This document shows positions 8,708 through 16,565 of a DNA stretch of 53,875 bases, one piece after another. Location of the stretch: positions 1 to 53,875 of the forward strand of contig JARLIT010000209.1 of the NCBI GenBank assembly GCA_031291575.1. Reading direction: 5' to 3'. The translations under genes were made by a program, and so were the position numbers. The notes beneath the pieces are model-generated. The model saw only the letters and a program-made list of their open reading frames with translations. It was not told the origin of the DNA and searched no databases. The first letter of the stretch is position 1. The number at the start of each line of letters is the position of its first letter. This DNA comes from Ancalomicrobiaceae bacterium (lineage in GTDB: Bacteria > Pseudomonadota > Alphaproteobacteria > Rhizobiales > Ancalomicrobiaceae).

Positions 8708-9247
8708 TCAGAACGGGATTTCGTCGTCCATGTCTGGGTTGTTGGCGTAGGCCGGCGGACGCGGAGCGCCGCTGCGCCCAGCCGCCTGAGCGGGCCCGCG
8801 ATCTCCGCCGCCCCGGTCGCCACCGGCGGAGCGGGCCGGCGCGCGACTGGCGCTCGGCGCGCCGTAATCGCTCGGGGCTCCGGCATCGTCGCCGCCGCGA
8901 CCGTCGAGCATGGTCAGCGCCGAGTTGAAGTTCTGCAGAACCACCTCGGTCGAATAGCGCTTCTGGCCCTGCTGATCCTCCCAGGAACGCGTCTGCAGCG
9001 CCCCCTCGACATAGACCTTCATGCCCTTCTTCAGGTACTGCTCGGCGATCTTGGCGAGGCCCTCGTTGAAGATGACGACGCGGTGCCACTCGGTCTTCTC
9101 GCGCCGCTCGCCCGACTGGCGGTCGCGCCAAGTGTCCGTCGTGGCGACCGAGAGGTTGACGATCGGCCGTCCGTCCTGCGTCCGCTTGACATCGGGATCG
9201 GCGCCCAGATTGCCGATGAGAATGACCTTGTTCACGCTGCCGGACAT
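8708..9247 (-). CDS. ssb: single-stranded DNA-binding protein
   Basis: SSB coats single-stranded DNA in replication, recombination and repair and recruits partners through its C-terminal tip. The 179-residue protein has the OB fold at about 1-115 (SVNKVILIGNLGADPDVK, then EKTEWHRVVIFNEGLAKIA). A Gly/Ala/Arg-rich linker and the canonical acidic tail MDDEIPF follow. I chose the ATG at 9247 because an AGGAGG site lies just upstream and the protein begins with the family's MSGSVNKV. The longer open frame to 9361 adds an unrelated Arg/Ala-rich stretch. In many bacteria ssb is next to uvrA; here uvrA is 24 kb away. Confidence 0.97.
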   Translation of the reverse strand: MSGSVNKVILIGNLGADPDVKRTQDGRPIVNLSVATTDTWRDRQSGERREKTEWHRVVIFNEGLAKIAEQYLKKGMKVYVEGALQTRSWEDQQGQKRYSTEVVLQNFNSALTMLDGRGGDDAGAPSDYGAPSASRAPARSAGGDRGGGDRGPAQAAGRSGAPRPPAYANNPDMDDEIPF

Positions 9248-9450
9248 GACGCCCTCCTGGCCTGCCGCCTTACCCGCCGTTCCCGCCCGCGGTGCCGTGC
9301 CGGCGAGGCTGGATCCCCGCCTCATGTCCGGGCGATGCGAACAAAAGCGGTTCGCGATCATACGCCGGATTGGATCCAGGTCTCAAGTCGGCGAGCCGCG
9401 ACCGGCGACGCATTCATGGGGACAACGATATCGGCACCAGCGGCGTGCGC

Positions 9451-10467
9451 TCAATTCACACGCCGCGTCTGGGCTTCGACGACATTGTCGAGGAACTGCC
9501 GCGAAGTGCCTTCCCAGGTGAACGCTCCGGAGCGCGCCAGCGCCGCCTCGCGCGAGATCTCGAGGGCGGCGAGCGCCGCCTCGCGCAGGTCCTCGGACAG
9601 GCTGCCGGCGCCCGAATCGCCGATGATGTCGAGCGGTCCCATCACCGGAAAGGCGGCAACCGGCACGCCGGAGGCGAGCGCCTCGACCACCACGTTGCCG
9701 AACGTATCGGTTCGCGAGGGGAAGACGAAGACGTCGGCATCGGCATAATGGCGCGCCAGATCCTCGCCCACCTTGGCGCCGAGGAAATGCACGTCCGGAT
9801 ATTTGCGCCTGAGCGGCTCGAGCTGCGGGCCGTCGCCGATCACGACTTTCGAGCCGGGCAGATCGAGACAGAGGAAGGCCTCGAGGTTCTTTTCCACCGC
9901 AATGCGACCGACGTTAAGGAAGATCGGCCGCGGCAGGTCGTAGACCTTCACCTTCCGTGGATAGAACAGCTCCTGATCGACGCCGCGCGACCACGTCATC
10001 AGGTTGGCGAAGCCTTGTTGCTGCAGCAGCTGTCTCAGACTGTCGGTCGCCACCATGCAGCCGAGGCCGTGGTTGTGGAAGCGTCGAAGCCACGCGTACG
10101 TCCAACGCTCCGGCACCGGCAGGCGCGCCGACAGATATTCCGGGAAGCGGGTGTGATAGCTGGTGGTGAAGCCGGGGCCGTTGCCGTTGACGGCCTTGCG
10201 CGTCATCAGCCCGAGCGGGCCTTCGGTCGCCACATGCACGAAATCGGGCTTCGCCTTGGCGATGCGACGGGCAATGACCCCCTTGGTGGTCAGCGCCAGG
10301 CGAATTTCCGGATAGGTCGGGCACGGCAGCGTGATGAACTCGGCCGGGGTCAGAAAATCGACCTCAACCCCGATCTTCGTCAATTCGACGCCGAGCCGCT
10401 CCAGAGATCGCACTACACCATTAATCTGCGGTCGCCACGCATCCGTGACGATAAGTAGTTTCGTCAT
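9451..10467 (-). CDS. agt: GT4 glycosyltransferase, Agt-like glycolipid synthase partner of PlcP
   Basis: This 338-residue GT-B glycosyltransferase belongs to family GT4. The acceptor domain starts with IVTDAWRPQINGVVRSLE and the donor domain holds VGRIAVEKNLEAFL and the EX7E region (FPSRTDTFGNVVVEALASG). Its start overlaps the plcP stop codon by 4 bases (ATGA), so the two are one translationally coupled operon. In marine alphaproteobacteria the same pair converts phospholipid to diacylglycerol (PlcP) and adds glucose or glucuronic acid to it (Agt) during phosphate starvation. The candidate Pho box upstream of plcP fits that job. The sugar donor cannot be told from sequence, and a role in other glycolipid or polysaccharide synthesis is possible. 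Confidence 0.8.
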   Translation of the reverse strand: MTKLLIVTDAWRPQINGVVRSLERLGVELTKIGVEVDFLTPAEFITLPCPTYPEIRLALTTKGVIARRIAKAKPDFVHVATEGPLGLMTRKAVNGNGPGFTTSYHTRFPEYLSARLPVPERWTYAWLRRFHNHGLGCMVATDSLRQLLQQQGFANLMTWSRGVDQELFYPRKVKVYDLPRPIFLNVGRIAVEKNLEAFLCLDLPGSKVVIGDGPQLEPLRRKYPDVHFLGAKVGEDLARHYADADVFVFPSRTDTFGNVVVEALASGVPVAAFPVMGPLDIIGDSGAGSLSEDLREAALAALEISREAALARSGAFTWEGTSRQFLDNVVEAQTRRVN

Positions 10468-11267
10468 GCCGCCGCGCGTGCCTCGTCGGATTGCGTCGTC
10501 GTGCGCTCCTCAACCGCGGGAACCGTCCACGTCACGACTTCATAGCGTCCGTCGTGATGTTCGACGATTGCGGTGCAACTTTCAACCCAGTCGCCAGTGT
10601 TGAGATAACGTACACCGAATTCGTCGTGCATGGCAGCGTGATGGATGTGGCCGCAGACGACGCCGTCGGCCCCGACCTTCTTGGCCTCGGCGGCCAGCGT
10701 CTTCTCGAACGAACCGATGAAGTTGACGGCGTTCTTGACCTTCAGTTTGGCCCAGGCCGACAGCGACCAGTAGGAGAAGCCCATGCGCCGGCGCGCGCCA
10801 TTGAAGACGGTGTTGAGGCCGAGCGCCGCCGTGTAGGCCCAGTCGCCGAGGAAGGCCAGCCACTTGGCGTGGCGGACGACGACGTCGAACTGGTCGCCGT
10901 GAATGATGAGCAGCCTCTTACCGTCGATTCCCTCGTGCACCACCTGGTCGACCACTTCGACGACGCCGAAGTGCGAACCGATGTAGTCGCGCAGGAATTC
11001 GTCGTGGTTGCCAGGCATGTAGATGATGCGCGCGCCCTTGCGGCCCTTGCGCAGGATCTTCTGCACCACGTCGTTATGGGACTGCGGCCAGTACCACGAC
11101 CGTCGCAGGCGCCAGCCGTCGACGATGTCGCCGACGAGGTAGATCGTTTCCGCGTCATGCAGACGCAAGAAATCCAGCAACAGCTCAGCTTGGCAGCCCC
11201 GGGTGCCGAGATGAACGTCGGAGAGAAACAGCGCGCGGAAGTGGCGCGGCTCCGAATTGACCGTCAT
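10464..11267 (-). CDS. plcP: PlcP-type phospholipase C / LpxH-like metallophosphoesterase
   Basis: This 267-residue calcineurin-like metallophosphoesterase shows all metal-ligand motifs in order: LFLSDVHLG, YLVGDIVDGW, MPGNHDE, IIHGDQFD and VCGHIHHA. Automatic pipelines often label such proteins UDP-2,3-diacylglucosamine diphosphatase (LpxH-like). In Sinorhizobium and marine alphaproteobacteria this type was shown to be PlcP, which splits phosphatidylcholine and related lipids so that phosphate-free lipids can replace them. The agt gene overlapping its 3' end supports PlcP. I chose the ATG at 11267, preceded by a TGGAG site. An earlier ATG at 11312 lies only 8 bases from the candidate Pho box, leaving no room for a promoter. 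True LpxH activity is the main alternative. Confidence 0.82.
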   Translation of the reverse strand: MTVNSEPRHFRALFLSDVHLGTRGCQAELLLDFLRLHDAETIYLVGDIVDGWRLRRSWYWPQSHNDVVQKILRKGRKGARIIYMPGNHDEFLRDYIGSHFGVVEVVDQVVHEGIDGKRLLIIHGDQFDVVVRHAKWLAFLGDWAYTAALGLNTVFNGARRRMGFSYWSLSAWAKLKVKNAVNFIGSFEKTLAAEAKKVGADGVVCGHIHHAAMHDEFGVRYLNTGDWVESCTAIVEHHDGRYEVVTWTVPAVEERTTTQSDEARAAA

Positions 11268-11319
11268 GGGCGGCTCCAGGTGACCGTGTCCGTGAGTTTC
11301 GCCCATGAACACGATTCCG

Positions 11320-11337
11320 ATATCCGTTTTATGACAC
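11320..11337 (-). promoter_or_regulatory. candidate Pho box of plcP-agt
   Basis: On the minus strand the site reads GTGTCAT-AAAA-CGGATAT, two 7-base halves around a 4-base AT spacer. It matches the PhoB direct-repeat pattern CTGTCAT-N4-CTGTCAT at 6/7 and 4/7 positions. It lies 52 bases upstream of the chosen plcP start, and a second site with the same TGTCATAAAAC core precedes phnN. No clear -10 hexamer follows it. Confidence 0.6.
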
Positions 11338-11522
11338 GGCGGATCGCAGTGTCCATGATCGCATAGATGCGGTCAACTTTGTCGGGTTTGCGGCGGAGGG
11401 CGCACATGCCCGGTCCGCGGAGGCGCCGGTTGCACTCGCAGAGACGGTCGCGCATAGTCGCCCGCCGTCAAAGGCGCGCCCGACGACAGGGCGGCCTTTC
11501 GGTCTCATCTGGAGGATTGCTC

Positions 11523-12371
11523 ATGAAATTGGTCCGCTTCGGCGCGCGCGACGTCGAAAAACCCGGCATCGTCGACGAGGGCGGTACAATCCGCGACTTG
11601 AGCCCCTATGTGCCCGACTTCGTCGATCAGGGCGTGACCATCGAGGCGCTCGACCGCATCCGCGCGATTGACCTCAGCCGTCTCGCTGCCGTGCCGAAGG
11701 GCGTACGCCTCGGCCCGGCGATCGGCCGCGTCAATAATTTCATCGCCGTCGGCCTCAACTACTCCGACCATGCCGCCGAAACCGGTGCAGCCGTGCCGAG
11801 GGAGCCGATCCTCTTCAACAAGGCGCCGTCGACGCTTGCCGGCCCCGACGATGACGTCGTCATTCCGCCGGGCTCGCTGAAGTCCGACTGGGAGGTGGAA
11901 CTCGCGGTCGTGATCGGCCGGCCGGCCTATCAGGTGAGCGAAGCCGATGCGCTCTCCTATGTTGCCGGCTACGCCGTCTGCAACGATCTCTCCGAGCGTG
12001 CCTGGCAGATCGAAGGCACCGGCCAATGGGTGAAGGGCAAGTCGGCTCCAGGCTTCGGCCCGCTCGGGCCGTGGCTCGTCACGCCGGATGAAATCGCCGA
12101 CGTGCAGAACCTCGACATGTTCCTCGACTTGAACGGCAAGCGGGCGCAGACCGGAACGACCCGCACCATGGTGTTCGGCGTGGCCACCCTGATTTCCTAC
12201 ATTTCGAAGCTGTGGCTGCTGGAACCCGGCGACGTCATCACCACTGGCACGCCGCCCGGCGTCGGCATGGGCATGAAGCCGCCGGTGTTCCTGAAGCCAG
12301 GCGACACGATGCGCCTGGGCATCGCCGGTCTCGGCGAACAGACTCAGCGGGCCGTCGCCTATTCCGCCTGA
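11523..12371 (+). CDS. fumarylacetoacetate hydrolase (FAH) family protein
   Basis: This cytoplasmic enzyme of 282 residues belongs to the FAH/HpcE fold family, which hydrolyses or decarboxylates 2-oxo-acid substrates. The N-terminal segment (MKLVRFGARDVEKPGIVDEG) is typical of the ureidoglycolate-lyase/acylpyruvase-like branch. The metal ligands are visible in SDWEVELAVVIG (two Glu) and AVCNDLSER (Asp), and the core motif is DVITTGTPPGVGMG. A GGAGG ribosome site precedes the ATG at 11523, which fixes the start; the frame is open to 11367 without coding character. The substrate is not identifiable, and no catabolic operon surrounds it. An inverted repeat follows the stop. Confidence 0.9.
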   Translation: MKLVRFGARDVEKPGIVDEGGTIRDLSPYVPDFVDQGVTIEALDRIRAIDLSRLAAVPKGVRLGPAIGRVNNFIAVGLNYSDHAAETGAAVPREPILFNKAPSTLAGPDDDVVIPPGSLKSDWEVELAVVIGRPAYQVSEADALSYVAGYAVCNDLSERAWQIEGTGQWVKGKSAPGFGPLGPWLVTPDEIADVQNLDMFLDLNGKRAQTGTTRTMVFGVATLISYISKLWLLEPGDVITTGTPPGVGMGMKPPVFLKPGDTMRLGIAGLGEQTQRAVAYSA

Positions 12372-12378
12372 ACCGTGA

Positions 12379-12418
12379 CCATCGGCCGCAGGCGCACCAA
12401 CCTGCTTGCGGCCGATGG
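12379..12418 (+). terminator. hairpin after the FAH gene, possible terminator without T-tract
   Basis: A perfect 12-bp stem, CCATCGGCCGCA (12379-12390) with TGCGGCCGATGG (12407-12418), lies just after the FAH stop codon between convergent genes. No T-run follows, so termination strength is uncertain. Confidence 0.55.
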
Positions 12419-12455
12419 GATCTGATGCCCCGAGGCCTGGCTCTGCCGGCGAAGC

Positions 12456-12764
12456 TCACACGTCGTAGATGCGGCGGACCGGCTTGCCGAACGAGCGGCG
12501 GGTCTCGACCACCACAGCTTTCGTCTGACCGCCGCGGCTTGGCGCGCGAATCGTCAATGTCCTGGGCTTCCGGGCGTCGGCGACAAGTTTGGCGACGGCT
12601 GCGCGTGCGGTTTCAATCGGCACATCCATCAACTGGGCGGCGATTTCCGCCTGCCCTTCCGGATCGTCGGTCAACCCTTGGGCGGCAATCACTGCCTCGG
12701 TCAGGTCGGGCGGATCGTTGCGGACGCGCCGGGGGCCGTATTTCGTGTTCCAGCCAGTGGCCAT
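12456..12764 (-). CDS. conserved hypothetical protein
   Basis: This is a small protein of 102 residues with no recognisable domain. It begins with WNTKYGPRRVRNDPP, has a central helical part (LTEAVIAAQGLTDDPEGQAEIA, with MDVPIETARAAVAKLVADA after it), and ends with a basic segment (RKPRTLTIRAPSRGGQTKAVVVETRR). The lack of a signal or membrane segment suggests a cytoplasmic protein, possibly nucleic-acid binding given the basic tail; that is inference. I believe similar short proteins occur across Hyphomicrobiales, but I cannot search here. It is convergent with the FAH gene. The ribosome site is weak. Confidence 0.65.
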   Translation of the reverse strand: MATGWNTKYGPRRVRNDPPDLTEAVIAAQGLTDDPEGQAEIAAQLMDVPIETARAAVAKLVADARKPRTLTIRAPSRGGQTKAVVVETRRSFGKPVRRIYDV

Positions 12765-13007
12765 AGTCTGGTCTTTCGTTCCATCTTTAGAGTGGCGGCG
12801 CAGATCGTCAGGGTCCGGCCGGCGAATTTAATGCAATCTTCGAGCCATTTGCCGGGGAGCCAAGCGGAGCGGGCACCGGAAAATGGTGCGGGTCAGTCTC
12901 TCTCCATGACCGGATTCAGGCCAGCCATCCCGCGTCTCGACCCGATGTTCTTATGATGCCGCGTCTTTTGCATTGCAGCAAGGGTGCAGACGCGGTCCGG
13001 GCCTTCG

Positions 13008-13652
13008 TCATGGCTGGGTTGTGGTGTCAGGCTTAAGGCGGCGTATCACGGCGGCGAGCGCCTCGGCGCCTTCGACAGGATCGCCGACGTTGTTGATGAC
13101 GGTGACGTCGCTGACGTCCGGCACGTCTTCATCGGCCCGGGCCAGACGCCCGATGACGGCGCCGGGATCTTCGCGCCCGCGTCCGGCGAGGCGCGCGGCC
13201 AGCACATCTGCAGGCGCGGTAACGACGACGACGGCGAGGCGCGAATAGCGCGCGCCGGCAGCGACGATGGCGCGGCGCGACAGGTTGACCACCGCGACGC
13301 CGCCGGCACGGATCAGGTCGTCAACCTCAACCGGTACGGCGTAGCCGAGGCCGTGGGCGGTCCAGGACAGCGCCGCCTCGCCATTTGCTATGGCGCGGGC
13401 CAGTTCGGCCTCAGTGATCGGGATATGGTCCTCGTGCGCATCGGGACCGCGGGTGATCAGGCGGCGCGGGAAGCGGATGTCTTCCTCGTGCGCCAACTTC
13501 TCTTTCGCCAGCCTCAGCAGCGTGTCCTTGCCGGCGCCCGACGGACCGACGACGGCGACGAAGGCGCCCGGGCCGATCGATTCCGCGCCGACAGCGGCGT
13601 CGCACCCGGCGGCTGTGGGCGTTGCGTCGGCGGGGTGACTGGCGGCGGACAT
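13008..13652 (-). CDS. phnN: ribose 1,5-bisphosphate phosphokinase
   Basis: PhnN phosphorylates ribose 1,5-bisphosphate to PRPP, the last step of the C-P lyase phosphonate route. The 214-residue protein has a guanylate-kinase-like fold with P-loop GPSGAGKDT at about residues 36-44, FPRRLITR and an ALSWTAHGLGYAVP segment typical of PhnN. I chose the ATG at 13652. The open frame reaches 13700, but that would place the candidate Pho box (13702-13719) directly against the start. The phn C-P lyase genes usually linked to phnN are absent from the window. A solitary phnN with its own Pho box may serve PRPP supply under phosphate limitation. Confidence 0.9.
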   Translation of the reverse strand: MSAASHPADATPTAAGCDAAVGAESIGPGAFVAVVGPSGAGKDTLLRLAKEKLAHEEDIRFPRRLITRGPDAHEDHIPITEAELARAIANGEAALSWTAHGLGYAVPVEVDDLIRAGGVAVVNLSRRAIVAAGARYSRLAVVVVTAPADVLAARLAGRGREDPGAVIGRLARADEDVPDVSDVTVINNVGDPVEGAEALAAVIRRLKPDTTTQP

Positions 13653-13701
13653 CGACGAATCCCGTTCAATCCTTGGGCGCTGCGGTCTTAGGGGCGCCAT
13701 G

Positions 13702-13719
13702 CGGACGGTTTTATGACAG
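13702..13719 (-). promoter_or_regulatory. candidate Pho box of phnN
   Basis: The minus strand reads CTGTCAT-AAAA-CCGTCCG, matching the PhoB half-sites at 7/7 and 4/7 positions with the right spacing. Eleven bases further downstream is TAAGAC (13685-13690), a weak -10 at the distance expected for PhoB-activated promoters. It lies in the 43-base gap between the DMT transporter gene and phnN. Confidence 0.62.
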
Positions 13720-13742
13720 ACGAAGGGTGTGCGGACGCGGCC

Positions 13743-14717
13743 TCACGGCCGAGCCGGCGCCGGCCAGTCGGCGGCAGCTTCGTCGGAGTCCTCTGCGGTG
13801 GCTGCGTCGTCGGCGCGTTCGCGCAGGATGACGATCAGGCCGGACACGATGACGACCGCCGAACCGATGGCGACGGAATAGCCCGGTATTTCGCCGAACA
13901 GCCAGAAGCCGAACAGCACAGCCCAGAGCATGGAGGAATATTCGAGCGGCGCGATGGTGGAGGCCTTGGCCCAGCGATAGCTCGATGTCAGCAGCAACTG
14001 GCCGATGCCGCCGAAAAGCCCTGCGCCGGCGAGCAACAGCCCATCGCTCCAGTTGGGGACGACCCAGCCGAACGGAAGGGTCACAAGTGCCAGCAGCGTC
14101 GAGAAAGTGGTAAAATAGAGGACGATGGTGGTCGTCGGCTCGGTGCGGGTCAGTTCGCTCGTCTGCACCGCGGCGAGTGCGGAAAAGAATGCACCGACCA
14201 TGCCGAGGGCCGCGCCGGTGGCACCGACATCGACGCCGATGCGGCGGAGGTCGCCGAGGTGCGGCGACAGGATCACCACCACGCCGGCAAAGCCAAGCGC
14301 CACGGCCGCCCAACGGTCGAGCTTCACCAATTCACCGAGCATGACGGCGGCGAGCGCCACGGTGATCAGCGGACCCGCATAGGAGATGGCCAGCGCATCG
14401 GCGATCGGCAGGCGGGCGACGCTGGCAAACCAGAAACACATGGCGACAGCGCCGAAGCCGGCGCGGTAGAACTGTCCACCCAGCCGCTTGGTGCGATAGG
14501 CCGTGCCCAGATCGCCGCGCCAGGCGATGTAGCCGACGACAGGAATAAGCGCAAAGAAGGAGCGGAAGAACACGACTTCCCCAGCGGGCACGTGGCTGCC
14601 CCCCGCCTTCACCAGTACCAACATAATGGCGAAAACGAAGGTCGAGGCCAGTTTCAGGCCAATGCCGAGGAGAGGGTTCACGAGAGGTAATCGCGTCGAG
14701 GAGAGGATCGGATGCAT
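13743..14717 (-). CDS. EamA/DMT-superfamily transporter
   Basis: This inner-membrane carrier of 324 residues has about ten hydrophobic segments arranged as two EamA repeats. Repeat 1 covers about 20-150 (AGEVVFFRSFFALIPVV) and repeat 2 about 165-300 (IAPLEYSSMLWAVLFGFWLFGE). The SYAGPLITVALAAVMLGE and LEYSSMLWA stretches are the usual family signatures. Substrates of this group range from amino acids to S-adenosylmethionine and cannot be assigned. The protein ends with an acidic and Pro/Ala tail. It precedes phnN on the same strand, but the Pho-type site in the gap suggests phnN also has its own promoter. Confidence 0.9.
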   Translation of the reverse strand: MHPILSSTRLPLVNPLLGIGLKLASTFVFAIMLVLVKAGGSHVPAGEVVFFRSFFALIPVVGYIAWRGDLGTAYRTKRLGGQFYRAGFGAVAMCFWFASVARLPIADALAISYAGPLITVALAAVMLGELVKLDRWAAVALGFAGVVVILSPHLGDLRRIGVDVGATGAALGMVGAFFSALAAVQTSELTRTEPTTTIVLYFTTFSTLLALVTLPFGWVVPNWSDGLLLAGAGLFGGIGQLLLTSSYRWAKASTIAPLEYSSMLWAVLFGFWLFGEIPGYSVAIGSAVVIVSGLIVILRERADDAATAEDSDEAAADWPAPARP

Positions 14718-14938
14718 TTAAGCTGAGAAGCCTTCACAATATGTCGACGATGCGGCTATCGCGGCGGTTTCCGCGCGCTTCTGCCATGCGTGATTGGCGG
14801 GCGCCGGCTCTGGGCGCAAGCACTGGCCGACGCGGCACGGCTGGGCCGCCCGCGCCAGAAGAGGAAGGTGATGTCCCCTCTTGCCTCGGCAAATGCGCGT
14901 GACAAGATGCTATCGGCGTCTGCCAAGGGGGAATTGCG

Positions 14939-15511
14939 ATGAAACGGATTTTGCTTGGACTGCTCACGGCCGGGTTGCTGGCAGCATCGACGGGTTCGGC
15001 GGTATTCGGCAGCGATCGCGACGTCTGCGACAGTGACAAATCCACGCCCGAACAGACGATTCGGGCCTGCACACGCATCATTGGGCGTAACTCGAACGAT
15101 GCGGTTGCCTACTACAACCGCGGCATCGGCTACAAGAACCGCAACGACTACACCAGCGCCATCGCCGACTACTCGACGGCCATCGAGATCAATCCGAACT
15201 ACGCGCTCGCCTACAACAACCGCTGCGCCATCTACAACAAGACCGAAAAATACGATCTGGCGATCCGGGACTGCACCAAGGCGTTGAAGATACGGTCGAA
15301 CTACGCCAATGCCTACGCTGGCCGGGCCGTTGCCTACGAGGGCAAGGGCGATGTCCAGAGCGCCATCGAAGACTATCGCAGTTCGCTGGTCGCCGATCCG
15401 AACTACCAGTTGGCCCGCGATGCGCTTGAACGTCTCGGTGCGAGCCAGGAAGACGACACGGCGCCGTCCTCGTCCCCGGCTGCCGCCGCGGCGGGAGCGC
15501 GAGCGAAGTAG
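14939..15511 (+). CDS. exported tetratricopeptide-repeat protein
   Basis: This 190-residue protein has a Sec signal peptide (about 1-24) and then about three to four TPR units from about residue 40 to 165. Units can be seen in AVAYYNRGIGYKNRNDYTSA, then ALAYNNRCAIYNKTEKYDLA and ANAYAGRAVAYEGKGDVQSA. A low-complexity Ala/Ser/Pro tail ends it. TPR arrays mediate protein-protein contacts; the partner is unknown, and the signal peptide places it in the periplasm. Cysteines at the start of the mature part (DVCDSD, IRACTRI) may form a disulfide. It stands just before the thiamine operon but ends before the riboswitch, so it is probably an independent unit. Confidence 0.88.
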   Translation: MKRILLGLLTAGLLAASTGSAVFGSDRDVCDSDKSTPEQTIRACTRIIGRNSNDAVAYYNRGIGYKNRNDYTSAIADYSTAIEINPNYALAYNNRCAIYNKTEKYDLAIRDCTKALKIRSNYANAYAGRAVAYEGKGDVQSAIEDYRSSLVADPNYQLARDALERLGASQEDDTAPSSSPAAAAAGARAK

Positions 15512-15561
15512 GCGTGTCACCGGCTTGCCATCGCCGCAGATTGTCTTTATTCGTTTTGCCG

Positions 15562-15659
<98 letters not shown>

Positions 15660-15738
15660 TGTCGCAGACGCATTTTTCCGTTCTGACGGTCACAAGTCTC
15701 CGCCCCGATGACCTTTCGTCATTCGGAGCCAATACGCC

Positions 15739-16554
15739 ATGACCGATCTTTCAAATCCCGCCGCCATCGCCGCCCTCTATGCCGCCGTCAAGGCGAAGCG
15801 CCCGCTGGTGCAGAACATCACCAATTACGTCGCCATGACGATCTCGGCGAACGTGCTCCTGGCCCTCGGCGCTTCGCCGGCGATGGTGCATGCGGCGGAG
15901 GAAGTCGAGGATTTCGGCTCCTTCACCGACAGCCTCGTCGTCAATATCGGCACCCTGTCGGCCGACTGGATCCGCTCGATGAAGCTCGCGGCGGCGGCGG
16001 TCACCCGGGCCGGCCGGCCGTTCGTGCTCGATCCCGTCGCCTGTGGTGCGACGAGGCTTAGAACCGAAGCGGCCAACGACCTCCTGAAGCTGAAGCCGGC
16101 TGTGGTGCGCGGCAACGCCGGTGAGATCATGGCGCTCGCCGGGTCCTCGGGGGCCCAGTCGAAGGGCGTCGATTCGCTTGTCGGTGCCGATGCAGCTATC
16201 GAAACGGCCATCGGTCTCGCCAAGGCGTCCGGCGCGATCGTCGCGATTACCGGCGAGATTGATTATGTCACCGACGGCATCCGCGTCGCGGCCATCACCG
16301 GCGGGCATGCGCTGATGCCTCTGTCGACGGCAATCGGCTGTGCGTTGACCGGCGTCGTCGGCGCCTTCGTCACCGTCGCCGAGCCGTTCGAGGCAACTGT
16401 GGCCGCACTCAGCGTCTATGCTGCCGCCGGATCGCTTGCTGGCGAGCGCTCACCCAACGGACCGGGACATCTGCCCGCCGAGTTGTGCGATGCGCTCTAT
16501 TTCCTCGATGCGACGACGATCGCCCGGCGCTCGACCGTCACGCTCATCCGCTGA
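15739..16554 (+). CDS. thiM: hydroxyethylthiazole kinase
   Basis: ThiM phosphorylates 4-methyl-5-hydroxyethylthiazole, salvaging the thiazole half of thiamine. The 271-residue protein is full length. It shows the ribokinase-like motifs VQNITNYVAMTISANVLLALG near the N-terminus, FVLDPVACGATRLRTEA, VVRGNAGEIMALAG, and the anion-hole segment STAIGCALTGVVGAFV. It is the first gene after the TPP riboswitch and starts a tight three-gene salvage operon with thiE and thiD. The de novo genes thiC, thiG and thiO are not here, so this operon is a salvage module. Confidence 0.97.
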   Translation: MTDLSNPAAIAALYAAVKAKRPLVQNITNYVAMTISANVLLALGASPAMVHAAEEVEDFGSFTDSLVVNIGTLSADWIRSMKLAAAAVTRAGRPFVLDPVACGATRLRTEAANDLLKLKPAVVRGNAGEIMALAGSSGAQSKGVDSLVGADAAIETAIGLAKASGAIVAITGEIDYVTDGIRVAAITGGHALMPLSTAIGCALTGVVGAFVTVAEPFEATVAALSVYAAAGSLAGERSPNGPGHLPAELCDALYFLDATTIARRSTVTLIR

Positions 16555-16565
16555 GGCTTGCCGCG

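Noticed and set aside
10464..11267. Annotation as LpxH for lipid A synthesis
   Set aside because: Overlap with an Agt-like glycosyltransferase and the Pho-type site favour PlcP. Alphaproteobacteria commonly use LpxI for the lipid A step.
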